From the NCBI GenBank assembly GCA_007844125.1, contig CM017563.1:24366394-24430393 (forward strand): a stretch of DNA of 64,000 nucleotides. The letters are read 5' to 3'. The position numbers and the translations under genes are program-made. The stretch is from Sinonovacula constricta (taxonomy: Eukaryota > Mollusca > Bivalvia > Cardiida > Solecurtidae). Positions 13,201 to 23,289 of this stretch are shown here, in pieces. How positions within the stretch are numbered: position 1 is the stretch's first letter; every line of letters begins with the position of its first letter. Below the pieces are notes generated by a model. That model made no database searches. It was given only the letters and a program-made list of their open reading frames with translations, and was not told the origin of the DNA.

Positions 13201-15333
13201 CCAGGTCATCGTTACTTGTAATCCAATGTGTTACCACAAGACTGCTTTAACGAATAACTAGTAACAAATTATCACTGGCAAGTAAGACAAATATCCCTCC
13301 AGACTTGCGTAGTATGCTGATGCGGTTGATTGTGCTTTAGTTTTAATTCTTCCGAAGTGGCATATAGCAGAAGCAATGTCCGTGCATCCGTCTGTTTGTC
13401 AGTCCCATTTCCTCGGTTGATCCTTCGTTACATTGACGGAACATCAATCAACATTCATAAATGTTACACTCATTCTTGATGTGTGTCGCAAATAACATTT
13501 TCAAGCGCAGCACTCAATGTCTATTTCTTGCTCATAGTTACTTAACCTGTATTAAAGTGTCTCGGCAAATATTTTGTCATTTTCAGATATCAAATGAAAC
13601 TTTACAATCTTACTGAAATACACTGAAAGGTAAGGTCCGCTTAGCCTTTGCAAATGCAAACCTCAAGGTCATAGTTAAGGTCATTGCATGTTGCTATTTC
13701 TACTGTTTTTGTTCATGAGTATGGAATTGTTGAAATTGTTCTTGTTGATGTTGTCTCCAATAACATTCAGTGGGTGTTTAGGGTTGGTTACGCTTATATT
13801 TTATCAGTCCTACGGTTTAGTTTATTGATAATGATACTCAGTAGTGGTAGTAGTACTACCACATAGTTAGTAGTTAGATAGTAGTAGTAGTAGTCTAGTA
13901 TAGTATAGTATTAGTAGTAGTAGTAGTAGTAGTGTAGTAGTAGTAGTAGTGGTAGTAGTAGTAGTAGAAGTAGTAGTAATGTAGTCGTAGGAGGAGGAGT
14001 GGTAGGAGTAGTAGTTCGCTGTAGTAGTAGTATAGAAGTGTAGTAGTATAGTATTAGTCGTAGAGTGGTGGTAGTAGTAGTCAGTGTACTGTCGTAGGAG
14101 GAGGAGTCGGAGTAGTAGTAGTCTATCGTCGTTTAGTAGTCCGTGTATTTCGTACTCGTCTTCGTCGTCGTAGTCGTCCCTAGTCGTTCTCTTAGTTATG
14201 TACTCGTTCGTCTCTCTTAGTCTTTTCGTCGTAGTCGTCCCCTTTTATATTACGTCTTGGTAACGCATCGTCAGTATGCTGTTCTGTTCCAGCGTACAAA
14301 TAAAAAAGTAATTATATGTTAATATAATTTTTTGTGGTTGTTTCATGAGGTATATAGACTTGTCATACCAGCAAACGTAAAAGCTTATATAATGAACCCT
14401 TCTGTGTCACGAATTCGTCGCATTTTATCGGGCACATCAGGCACCATTTCTTACATTCTAGCCACTGTGCTTTTTCTTAATTAATAGTATAACAACTAAA
14501 TAGTGATGCGCCGATGATCGGAAGATATCGATTAGCGGCGAGTAAAAGCTTCTCGATGTCGATAATCGAAGTCATTCTCTCATAATCGAACGCACTCCAA
14601 AAAAGGTACGGGTTCCGGCTTTTACACCTTTCCGGCCGTAAGGGTTCACTTTAAAAATTAAAATGGCAGCCCGTGAGATTTACGAGTATCATGATTAGTG
14701 TTTAGTACATATAAAAATAGAAAGCAAGTGAAAAATTTGTATTTTGTCCTTGAAATACCGAATGTTTGTAAAAGTGGCAGCAAGTATAATACAGTTTAGA
14801 CTAATTATGTAAGCTACTAATCAAAAACCATTTGTGAACGTAACACTGAGATTAATAAATTAATAAATATAATAATATTAATATAGATTAATAAACCGAT
14901 TATAATCTGTGAAATCGCATCGAAAGTGGCAACCGATTCCAATCGATAATCGATTATGATTTGCAACCCAATTCCCAACACTACCACTACAAAAAGTCTC
15001 ATCTAGAAGAGTATGTCAAGTGAAAAATAACAACATGAAACTTGCAGTGGAAGAATACGATGCTTATATGTAAATAATGTTGCGTCTGATGAAACTCCAT
15101 TTTTAGCTTAAAACAATTTACTTTTCTTTAAACAGGGTAGATTACAGAACATGTTCTTGGCATTGTCAAGCTCCATTGTCCCAAACTCATCGCAACCGCA
15201 GCAACAGCCGGATTATCATGTGGAATTCAATAAGGAAGATAGCGTAGGAAGTGTTGAAAACTGCTTCGGAGGTATAGAGGAGAATCAAACCAGTAAGGAA
15301 GAACTTGGAGACAATGAAGAGCATCTTGATTAA
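1237..15333 (+). CDS. Adhesion-type (family B2) GPCR, seven-helix domain and tail, 3' part of gene
   Basis: Twelve exons with consistent GT/AG junctions and phases: 1237-1340, 2417-2519, 3338-3488, 3752-3821, 5498-5564, 5837-5922, 6432-6558, 8116-8157, 9569-9625, 10570-10686, 12395-12469 and 15136-15333 (TAA). They sum to 1197 nt, giving 398 residues and a stop. In order: TM1 (residues ~6-33, LVGCGVTIVCLVITL), TM2 (~43-63), TM3 (~70-97, ending LSEGVYMM), TM4 (~120-137), ECL2 with YCW at 143-145, TM5 (~147-175), TM6 with the family signature LLPVMGVTWAFG (~201-212), and TM7 with FQGLFIFLFHC (235-245). A Ser/Asn/Glu-rich cytoplasmic tail follows (~254-398). These are hallmarks of secretin/adhesion receptors at the plasma membrane, expected to signal through G proteins. 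The GAIN domain and GPS cleavage site must be encoded left of base 1. The exact subfamily (latrophilin, ADGRG or other) and ligand cannot be assigned from the 7TM alone. Exon 3 uses the donor at 3489; a later in-frame GT at 3536 does not fit the phase of the next exon. Confidence 0.9.
1712..2380. mobile_element. Degenerate MITE-like element with CGATAC motifs
   Basis: The two ends are rich in variants of CGATAC/GTATCG (1712-1830 and 2320-2380), in partly inverted arrangement around an AT-rich centre, as in non-autonomous hAT-like elements. I could not define clean termini or a target duplication. It sits wholly in the intron between the TM1 and TM2 exons. Confidence 0.3.
3281..3312. repeat. 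(CA)n microsatellite
   Basis: A CA dinucleotide run with one interruption lies about 25 bp upstream of the TM3 exon acceptor (exon start 3338). Length changes here would alter the spacing of the branch-point and polypyrimidine region. Confidence 0.9.
4268..4706 (+). repeat. Unclassified dispersed repeat, copy 1
   Basis: This ~440-bp block starts at TTAAACCGGTTTTACAGAG and ends near CGACCGCCACACTGCA. It is nearly identical to 4922-5378 in direct orientation and recurs, more diverged, inverted at 11366-11760. No tRNA boxes, terminal inverted repeats or transposase-like reading frame were recognised, so the class is unknown. Confidence 0.8.
4922..5378 (+). repeat. Unclassified dispersed repeat, copy 2
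   Basis: Second direct copy of the 4268-4706 block, with few substitutions and small indels (for example an extra ACCTGGAACAAAAATA segment near 5190). About 215 bp of non-repeated DNA separates the copies. Both lie in the intron between the TM4 and TM5 exons. Confidence 0.8.
7350..7430 (-). repeat. Dispersed repeat fragment (relative of 19595-19800)
   Basis: The stretch around GATCACGTGGTCTTCTTAG and TTAAAAATAG..AACTGTGCAG matches, in reverse complement, bases within 19640-19760. A third relative lies at 54600-54790. It is intronic in the GPCR gene. The element class is unknown. Confidence 0.55.
9315..9412. repeat. GT-rich simple repeat
   Basis: Imperfect GT/TGTG repeat with interspersed CG steps, in the intron upstream of the first tail exon (9569). 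It makes short overlapping open frames on both strands that have no protein-like composition. Confidence 0.8.
10103..10144 (+). CDS. Possible alternative last exon of the GPCR gene
   Basis: After a pyrimidine-rich acceptor (CTTATTTCGTAG), 13 codons (HGDSSHLVSDSMF) and a TAA follow in the phase left by the exon 9569-9625. Splicing here would replace the 129-residue distal tail with a 13-residue end. Thirteen open codons can occur by chance and no close AATAAA was seen, so this is a weak candidate. The main model splices to 10570. Confidence 0.3.
   Translation, partial: HGDSSHLVSDSMF
10153..10490 (+). repeat. Direct duplication of ~110-bp segment
   Basis: Segments 10153-10265 and 10384-10490 both begin GTAACGCAGGCCGG and share the following ~100 bp in diverged form (CACCAACCACA, CTTAACCGC, TTTGGA). 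They lie just upstream of the exon at 10570. Open frames here are by-products of the GC-rich repeat. Confidence 0.6.
10700..11215. repeat. ~35-bp minisatellite
   Basis: About fourteen imperfect copies of a unit like TTACATGCAGATTATAAACT plus ATCAAAGAGAGGGGG, beginning about 15 bp after the donor at 10687. Open frames on both strands arise only because the unit lacks stop codons in some frames. Confidence 0.85.
11366..11760 (-). repeat. Unclassified dispersed repeat, copy 3 (inverted)
   Basis: Reverse complement of the 4268-4706 family, from the ATTCACCCTATAAGGAT end to AAACCGGTTCAAGCACCCC. It is clearly more diverged than copies 1 and 2 are from each other, so it is an older insertion or copy. 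Confidence 0.7.
12482..12878. mobile_element. hAT-type MITE with 8-bp target duplication
   Basis: This 397-bp element has inverted ends TAGGGCTGCAACGATT / AATTGTTGCAGCCCTA, followed inward by TCGAATCGA-type subterminal repeats. Perfect 8-bp direct repeats GTTACGGA flank it (12474-12481 and 12879-12886), the size made by hAT transposases. It has no coding capacity. It sits 12 nt into the intron after the exon 12395-12469 and leaves the GTATGT donor intact. Confidence 0.9.
12891..13302. mobile_element. Foldback MITE with ~150-bp inverted repeats
   Basis: The left arm (12891 to ~13045) starts CTGGAGGGACA. The right arm (~13165 to 13302) ends, read in reverse complement, CTGGAGGGATA. Both arms share GTGGTAACACA, GATTACAAGT and GATGACCTGGGT in the same order. 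A short AT-rich loop separates them. Its left end is 4 bp from the target duplication of the hAT MITE. I could not identify a target duplication, so the superfamily is open. Confidence 0.75.
13843..14250. repeat. Degenerate (TAG)n / (GTA)n trinucleotide array
   Basis: Long run of TAG/GTA with GGA and TCG variants, becoming CGT/CTTCGT-rich after about 14100. It lies in the intron between the last two GPCR exons and has no gene features. Confidence 0.85.
14501..14983. mobile_element. Second hAT-like MITE, degraded
   Basis: The right end, read inward, is TAGTGTTGGGAATTGGGTTG followed by AATCATAATCGATTATCG, a hAT-like terminal pattern. The left end begins TAGTGATGCGCCGATGATCG with ATCGATTAG subterminal repeats. 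Flanking octamers CAACTAAA and CCACTACA agree at 6 of 8 positions and may be an old target duplication. No transposase is encoded. Confidence 0.6.
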
Positions 15334-15740
15334 TGTCAATGATTTAGCGAAGAAAAATGTGATTCATAATATATCGAACTACTTATTCACCAATACAATA
15401 ATCATCAAATCAAGCTTATGATATCTGATTATATAGCTTTATAAAAAGAGTTCGTAAATACCAGACCAGTTGTCAAATCAATGTGTAACGGTGGCTTAAT
15501 GAGGTTGTTACATTCACTGTTAAAAAGTATGCCTTCATCTCTACAGTATTTAGAAAAACCTAGACCGCCCCCATTGTCCATAACAAGAGGCTGCACATGA
15601 TGCTTACGGAAATATAATGTTGTTTGTGTTGCAATTCCCAATTTTCAGATACTTTCGCATTCAGCTTTATGTAACAGTGTTAAAGTATTATGTGTATAAC
15701 ATATATTTGGAGTCCGATTGTTTGATTAGGACACGTTTAC
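15334..15740. other. 3' flank of the GPCR gene
   Basis: AT-rich sequence after the stop codon, presumably containing the 3' UTR. No canonical AATAAA was recognised close to the stop, so the transcript end is not defined. No other gene is seen. Confidence 0.5.
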
Positions 15741-15749
15741 GACTTTATT

Positions 15750-16078
15750 GTTTGTTTGTTTGTTTGTTTGTTTATTGGGTTTATCGTTCCACCAACAGTA
15801 TTTCAGTTATCTGGAGACGGTGTCCACTTAAAAAGTATAGTGCTGCCTTCACTGTGAATAGCATGCCGTGAACACCTGTCATGATACCACACCCAGTCAC
15901 ATTATCCTGACACCGGGACAACCAGTCGTGGAACTATCCTTATATTTGCTTGAGCGTTAGCAAGGAAGCTATACCACTACCATTTTTAACGACTTTAAAC
16001 AGTCGGCCCGGAATTGAACCCGGGGCCTCCAGTACATGGAGCCGACGCTCTACCGATTGCGCTACCTGATCCGGTGGT
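15750..16078 (-). mobile_element. Full-length tRNA-headed SINE
   Basis: Read on the minus strand, the element starts at 16078 with a tRNA-like head: box A near GTAGCGCAATCGGTAGAGC and box B GGTTCAATTCC. It continues through the same body as the SINE at 710-1217 and ends in (AAACAAAC)n at about 15750. The 9-bp direct repeat GACTTTATT flanks it (15741-15749 and 16079-16087), so both ends are resolved and the unit is 329 bp. It is a probable Pol III-transcribed SINE mobilised by a LINE in trans. Confidence 0.88.
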
Positions 16079-19000
16079 GACTTTATTACTAATTGAGATC
16101 GTACTTATTCAGATAATGTATTGTATAATTAAATATTCTACGTACGTCTTTTAATATGACTTTAACATCAGTTTTGTTTACTTGTTTCGTATCTTAAATT
16201 GACGGTATTACCGCCATAATTCTATGATGTCAACCCTTTAACAGTCCATATTATATTGATCTGCATTCACTTTGTATTCAACTTATACTGCGGTTGCTTC
16301 TTTTCTTTCTAAATAGTGTAAGTATATTCTTGCATTTACAGTTACATTTCATCTAAAACGCTCTCACCCAGATTTTCGACACATTGCCTTTTTTCAAGAG
16401 TTTAACATAAACCATTTATGTCTCTATTTGGTCATATTTGAAAACGTTTATGTGTGCTGCCATTTTAGAAAACAGGGAAACGACGTCAACGTCATCCAAT
16501 GACATCGTCGTTTTACTGCCATTTACTGAACGTCATTTTTTCCGCCGAAAATTTAAGTCAGAGCGTTTTTAGAAAAAAAAAATTAATAACAGTTCGCTCT
16601 GGATCAATTTATAGTTATATTATAGTTGTCAATGATATGCATATTATTTATTGCTTTTGATGTCATCATTGATAGACTCAAGGCCATTTTGCTTTTTGTA
16701 CGAAGTTGCTATATGTACTTACAAACACTTCCCTAATCTGAAATAATTTCTTATTTTTGCTTTCATTCTTTTTCATGTTAAATTTGCTCATTTGTTTCAT
16801 ATTTAAAAAATGTGTACTTAATGCCATCAGTTCAATAGCTTGTGTTTTTAATTACGCCATCGCTTATATTTTAATAGGAAATTATAGTTTAGACCGTTTA
16901 TTTCAATTCACTCTGCTCTCTTTCCTTGTTCGGTTTATTTTTTTATTTATGCACAAATTTAATCTGGGTAAAGAAGAATATTCATGTAGCGAAATTGATT
17001 TATAATTTTATAGTTTAAAGATTTTGTTTATTTTTTATTTAACATGAAACCCAAAAATAAAATAGCAAAGGGATCATATTTGGCTGGTTAAATGCTACAT
17101 TTTTACTAATTCTGTAGTACCCTTTTTATAAGGTCAGGTAAGATACATTGATCAAGTGTTTCATAAAATCGCTTAAGAATGTTTCGAATACACGTATGAC
17201 TACAACGGATGATAGAAGCATAATATACCATAACTGTGCGATTGTGAATACATTTAGGATTCGGAACTTTTTAAATTAAGAAGCAATGAATTTTACGAAT
17301 TACCAACAACTAATTTCCATACCAAGATTTCGTAGAAATTACCATAAATTAATAACAGGCATCAGAACAGTGATAGCTGCAAAAACACTAACTTAAGTGT
17401 AACGTCTACGAACAAATTTGCAGGGGTAAAAGTTTTCCGTCTCATTTTTCAAAATAATGCAAATCTGGTGACAAATTAGGAGGTTCGGTGTAAAGGCTGC
17501 GGTGTGCATTTAAGTTACGTTCCCTAGACACAAAATTAAGTCTTACGGGGATTGCCGATGTAAAATTTCAGTAAGTTTTACAAGATCATATATGATTGGT
17601 CCTTATTGTTTTTGTTAGCGAATGAAATTGTTCGTTACTTCAGTAGTTATATATATAAATATATCTGAAGTTGTTTCTGAGCATCTCAAATCACTAAATT
17701 GCAGTATCTTACGATGGCCTCCGGCCCCCTGGACCTCTTGCGGTCCCCAGCTAATTTTTCAGTTTCTGTCACTTTTTCTCCTGAATTTGTCTGAATTAGA
17801 AAGCATGCCTTTTGGTAAGATAATTGCCCCACCTAATGTTATGCTTTATAAAAAGTACACTATTGCTGCAACAAATAACAAAAGAAGTTTGTTTTATGCC
17901 CTAGCATATACCATCCAATTAAACATCATAATACCAGTATGTCGAGCGATGCGTACAATGACAGTCACACTATATTAATTATAAATCTAACAACTTTATT
18001 TATTAATAAAAATGGTGATGTGTCCGCTATCAAATTATTTATTTTCCGTTATGGTCTCTTTGTATAAGGCAATCAAATCGCCGAATTTCCGGTTTGGTCC
18101 TGTTTTCATTTTCTGAGTTATATCTTGCATACCAGTATTCAAGTTATTTCTCCACGTGAAATCTTGATACATACCGGACATAATATGCAATGCTGCACAC
18201 AACTTCAAATAGTTATTTTAACATTAATTTTTTTAGTGCATAACACAATCTTATATTTTGGCTAAAAAGCTGAATAGTCCATACGTGGATATTATTGATT
18301 CATAAAAGATTGTACAGTGTATATAATTTATCTATTAAGAGAATTTTGTTTCTGTTTTTGTTGTGTTATTCATGTTATTTGTATGCATTCATGACTCATA
18401 CATAGATGTGTAATGTTTTGATTATTGTGTCTTTGCTTATAATATTATTATACATCTTGTTATTTCCATTTAATGTACACTTTTACCGATAAAAGTATAT
18501 TATCAAATGCCTTAAGCACAACAACCCTTGTCTACCCAGTAAATTGAAGGGACTTACGATTATAATTTAACATACGAATACCTGAAATATTTATTTAACA
18601 ATACCTTCATGAAGCAATATTTAAACAATTATCGTTTAGATAGTACACGCGTTTCATTCCTTAGGCTACTTTGCCACAGTTGTTCTAATTTGCATTATTT
18701 TAAGTTTTGCTTACAAAAGCAAACGTTTGTTTAACTGCTTCTAATAACTTTTGGTCGCCTGAGTATACGTGAATAAATTGTCTTTTTAAATAAATGTGTT
18801 GTAAATACAGAATCAAAGACGTAGCGACGCTTTTCAGCATTCTTTTGTATTCATTATCCGTTATTATTTCAAAAATTTAATTCTGAGCCAATGTAGAAAT
18901 ATTAATCATTGCACTGTCATTGCAATATACATAAACAAAAGTTCTGTAATTGCAACGAGTTTGTGCCGAAGTCTGGAGTTTGTTTTGATATTGATACAAA

Positions 19001-19114
19001 GCAAAGGGCACTTTTATTCCATCAGACGTTTTGCATTAGAAGACTCGTTGAAATGGAAGCGTCTGAACAATGCCGAGTATTGTTTATTTTACACGGTCAA
19101 ATCGTATCTAGAAT

Positions 19115-19505
19115 GTACTTTAATTATACTTTTATTATATATAACTTAATTCAGCAATTGTCGCATATTTCTAGCTTCCCCTGCTAAGGGTAAATGAACC
19201 GCATTCCAAAGACGAGCACGTTTTGGGCCTGGAGAAAACGACCCTTTTCAATTGTTTCAAATGTCTTATCTATCAATCCTACAAAGATTACTTTAATTAT
19301 ATTTTTATTATCATTTAGGCACTTTTAACAAACGCGCTTAGATATATAACTTAATTAAACGATCGTCGCATATTCCTTGATTGCTTTCTCCAGCTAAGGG
19401 TAAAACAGAACCGCACTCCGATAATAAGCACGTTTTGGACCTGGAGAAAACGAACCTTTACAATGCTCGAAATTGTTTCAAATGTCTTATCTATCAATCC
19501 TCGAA
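19115..19505 (+). repeat. ~195-bp diverged tandem duplication
   Basis: Two successive segments share TATATAACTTAATT, GTCGCATATT, CAGCTAAGGGTAAA (CTGCTAAGGGTAAA in the first copy), GCACGTTTTGG, CCTGGAGAAAACGA and TGTCTTATCTATCAATCCT. They start near 19130 and 19338. No reading frame is conserved between the copies. Confidence 0.75.
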
Positions 19506-19594
19506 ATATTGAAGTGTTTGTTTTATTAAAGGGGGATCCGACAGGACCAAAATGATTTTCATTAAAGATCATAGTAAACTACTTTAACCTGAAC

Positions 19595-19800
19595 AGAGCT
19601 CTCAAAATACTGTTTAATGATGTCCTACACCAGTCCAGTCTGAAAAGTGAACCATAACGTCACAATAGTCATTTCGAACATGTATTTCCTATCTGAGAAA
19701 CGCTGCACAGTTAACTATTTTTAAACTAAGAAAACCACGTGACCACTTATGTTTTAGCTCATCCACTTCACCCATTGTGACGTTAATGTCTATTATGTAC
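19595..19800 (+). repeat. Dispersed repeat of unknown class
   Basis: The block from about GAACAGAGCTCTC to TGTGACGTTAATGTC resembles 54600-54790 in the same orientation, and part of it matches 7350-7430 inverted. Shared landmarks include TATTTCCTAT, ACTATTTTTAAAC and CATCCACTTCA. Three copies in 64 kb suggest an abundant family. Confidence 0.6.
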
Positions 19801-21449
19801 GCTATACATCTAAATAAACTTGATATAAAAATAAAATCGATTAACATCAAATAAATTTAAATCTCATTCTTAAACTTGTATACTTTTTCGCACGAAAATA
19901 CACTGGAATGAATTTGAATCAAAATATGTTTGTTTGTTTTTCTCAATCTCGTATTTTCATATTTAACTTTTCATAAAACTGTTTTTACACTTTACAAGGC
20001 AGGATTATGTTGAATATTGTTTATTTATCCATATAATCTACAAAATAGTTTGACAGTTAATTAACACCAACATAATAGAAGAATCTAATTCACTTTCTAT
20101 ATCTAATGGGTGGCAGAATCATGTTTTTGAATGTTTACAAAACAACTTTTTAAAATGTATTTTACTGAGATTAATTCACATGTTTAAAACTTAAAAAAAA
20201 CACTTACTGGCACATTTATCGAGTGCTTGTACATAGTCACATTTATATCAAATGGTGTAAGGAGAATAAAACATGTGCTGTTGGTATACTATAATTATTT
20301 ATATTTCAAGAGAAGATCATATTATAAGAAACATCTTTAATAAATTATTTGACCTTTATTTTCTATTAAAAAGACATAATCATAAATAAATTGTTACATA
20401 ATCATCTGCATATTTAAATTTATATGTATTTGTTTTTATTTGTCATAAATATATTTTTCATTCTACATTAAAACATTTGCTGTACATTATATAGCTATGT
20501 TCTTGCTTTAAATGATTAGCAATACAAATTTATTCTTGTTTGTTCTGACAACATTAGTTGAAGAGTATTCTAAAAGCCAGTACACGTAAGGAAGTTTCTG
20601 GATGCAAGATTAAATGGTTTTAAACCCAAACCCTTGAGCCAAGTTGAAAGTTTTCACACTGTAAGATGAAAGGTTGTCCTATATAAAGCATAAACTTAAG
20701 CAGATTGAACATTAATAAAGACAATTGTTAGCTTTGAATCATGGACCCAATTATTTTTATATTAAGTATTAAATAGTGTCTCAGGCAAGCTTTGGTTCTG
20801 TATTGGCAGTTAAGTGATTTAGTTGATGAATTATCCTACAGCAACTAAAACATATGTCATTTGATAAATTGGCATGTTTGTTATTTTAGCTAATTGCTTT
20901 ATGTTTTGACATCGCACACTGAATCAGAAAGAACTGATAAATCTTATTTCCAGTCAATACAAATATATGACTTAACTATGATTATATTTATTTATTTATA
21001 ACATAAAACATACATGCATTGTTGTAACTAGTTTTCTAGGTCATATTAATCATAAATTTGACATGTTTATATTGTCAAAACAACATACAACTATAAAGAA
21101 ACATTCTGTCAATAAAAGTATCTTAAATTACTGCATCAAACATAAAAACAATTCAGACAACCAGGTTTCTACATTTACTCAATATATAATTACTGTACTA
21201 AAAATATTTAAACCAGGGTTCCTTTCATATGAGATAAGTTAAAACTAAGTGAGCAGTAGGTAATAAGCTCTGTCTGACAATACAATATGATATAAATCAT
21301 AAAACATACACCAAAAAGACCACACCTTCAATGTTGTTAGTTGTTTAATATGATCCATTCCTCAAAATGTTCTGTTATAAAAAGTTAAATATGTTCACAT
21401 AATCTTATAACTGGTTTCTGGTTCCAAGATGTGTTAAACGTCCGCTGTA

Positions 21450-21855
21450 CTAGTTAAACGTCTTAGAGCAACAGGCACAGGCCAGGCAGAGACGTCCCTG
21501 GGTCAGGGGATTCATCACCAGTGTCTTATTCCTTGAATCAGTAGAATCAAGACAATTAAGTGCATATTCTAAAGGAAACAATATCATCTAGTTATACTTG
21601 TGTTCAAATATTAATAGTTGATGTGGGTCTTTTTTCTTTCCAATTTAAGGTCACTTACATACTTGATCTTTCCACTATCAGTCTTCGCTCCGTCTTCCTT
21701 CTGTGTCTCCATTCAACGACTTTATATGAAACATAATGTATTTCTCCGTGCAAAGATAAGCTAGAATAAATACCACGAATCACACAGTACAAGCTATGGA
21801 AGTACTTATAGAAAAGGGCATTCACAATAAGTACGGAACTTTGTCTATGATTCAT
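21450..21855 (-). CDS. Candidate two-exon minus-strand gene, unrecognised product
   Basis: The 5' exon (21855 down to 21659) begins with ATG and has 65 open codons plus 2 nt before a strong donor (GTAAGTGA at 21658-21651). It joins in phase to 21531-21450 after the acceptor ending TTCAAG, giving about 93 residues that end LCLACACCSKTFN and TAG. An alternative acceptor (TTTCCTTTAG, exon start 21568) gives a longer last exon but does not match the phase. The last exon is notably GC-richer than its surroundings, which favours coding. The Cys-rich end might be a lipidation or metal site. No family is recognised. Confidence 0.35.
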
Positions 21856-22060
21856 TCAGAATTCGAGTTCTTTGTTTACACTCGGTTACGTTATGTTTAC
21901 TACTGATTCATGGAAAACTAAAAGCAGGCAATGGAAACACATACAAAGACGATATTTATCTTCAGTCCATCGTCTAGTTTATTTATGTTCCGTGTCCGTT
22001 TTTCTTCAAATGTCTGTTTTATATATCTGCTTAATGTTTTTTTTGCATGGGAAACCGCTA

Positions 22061-22190
22061 CCGGAAGTCTTTCTATGACTACCTGTGGTGGCGCTGCGAA
22101 GTTAACTGCAGTTTAAAATGGGTGTGTTTCAGATCTTCCTGAATGGAAGAATGTCTGCTTTAGTCAGATTGAGAAACACATCATCCGCAC
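22061..22190 (+). promoter_or_regulatory. Possible promoter region with ETS-type motif
   Basis: ACCGGAAGT (about 22060-22068) matches the ETS/GABP core common in animal housekeeping promoters and lies about 205 bp upstream of the minus-strand candidate start at 21855. On the plus strand an ATG at 22151 opens a short basic frame (MSALVRLRNTSSA) to a weak donor at 22191. A bidirectional promoter is possible, but no partner exon was found downstream. Confidence 0.2.
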
Positions 22191-22309
22191 GTAATAGTCT
22201 TTAAAATTGCGTCACGATAAGCATTTAGCAAGTCATTTTACTGTTTATGGCTGACGTATACCTATGCCGTGAGCTCCAACAAACAGGCTGATAGACTATA
22301 TTAGAACTT

Positions 22310-23285
22310 ATAAAATCAGAACTTCTCAGATAATGCCGTAAGGACGATCCCACATTTCAAATCAAAACTTCTCAGATAATGTCGTTACGACGATCATACA
22401 TTTCAAAATCAGAACTTCTCAGATAATGCCGTTAAGACGATCCCACATTTCAAAACAGAACTTCTCAGATAATGCCGTAACGACGATCCCACATTTCAAA
22501 ACATAACTTCTCAGATAATGCCGTTACGACGATCACACATTTCAAAATCAGAACTTCTCAGATAATGCCGTTAAGACGATCACACATTTCAAAATCAGAA
22601 CTTCTCAGATAATGCCGTTAAGACGATCACACATTTCAAAATCAGAACTTCTCAGATAATGCCGTTACGACGATCACACATTTCAAAATCAGAACTTCTC
22701 AGATAATGCCGTTAAGACGATCACACATTTCAAAACAGAACTTCTCAGATAATGCCGTTACGACGATCACACATTTCAAAATCAGAACTTCTCAGATAAT
22801 GCCATTACGACGATCACACATTTCAAAACGAACAGAACTTCTCAGATAATGCCGTTAAGAGGATCACTCATTTCAAAACAGAACTTCTCAGATAATGCCG
22901 TTACGACGATCACACATTTCAAAATCAGAACTTCTCAGATAATGCCGTTAAGACGATCACACATTTCAAAGTATAACTTCTCAGATAATGCCGTAAGGAC
23001 GATCACACATTTCAAAACAGAACTTTTCAGATAATGCCGTTAGGATGATCACACATTTCAAAATCAGAACTTCTCAGATAATGTCGTTACGACGATCACA
23101 CATTTCAAAACAGAACTTCTCAGATAATGCCTTTACGACGATCACACATTTCAAAATCAGAACTTCTCAGATAATGCCATTACGACGATCACACATTTCA
23201 AAGTATAACTTCTCAGATAATGCCGTAAGGACGATCCCACATTTCAAAACATAACTTCTCGTAAAATGCCGTTAGGATGATCACA
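22310..23285 (+). repeat. ~46-bp minisatellite
   Basis: Roughly twenty copies of a unit containing AACTTCTCAGATAATGCCGT, then TA(A/C)GACGATCACACATTTC, then AAAATCAG or AAAACAG. Length variants differ by 1-2 bp and copies differ by point changes (GCCGTTACG, GCCGTAAGG, GTCGTTACG). Short open frames in it are fortuitous. The absence of unique spacers excludes a CRISPR. Confidence 0.93.
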
Positions 23286-23289
23286 AATT

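Larger units (their letters stand above)
16088..21449. other. Intergenic AT-rich region
   Basis: No convincing coding exon was recognised. Open frames here are short, AT-driven and of low-complexity composition. The region contains the duplication at 19115-19505 and the dispersed repeat at 19595-19800. A short GC-richer stretch near 17715-17755 (CCTCCGGCCCCCTGG) is isolated and unexplained. Confidence 0.5.

Noticed and set aside
15617..15871. 84-codon plus-strand frame
   Set aside because: It reads through the (TTTG)n tail and body of the inverted SINE at 15750-16078.
22310..23285. Regular repeats resembling a CRISPR array
   Set aside because: Units are contiguous with no unique spacers, and the genome is eukaryotic.
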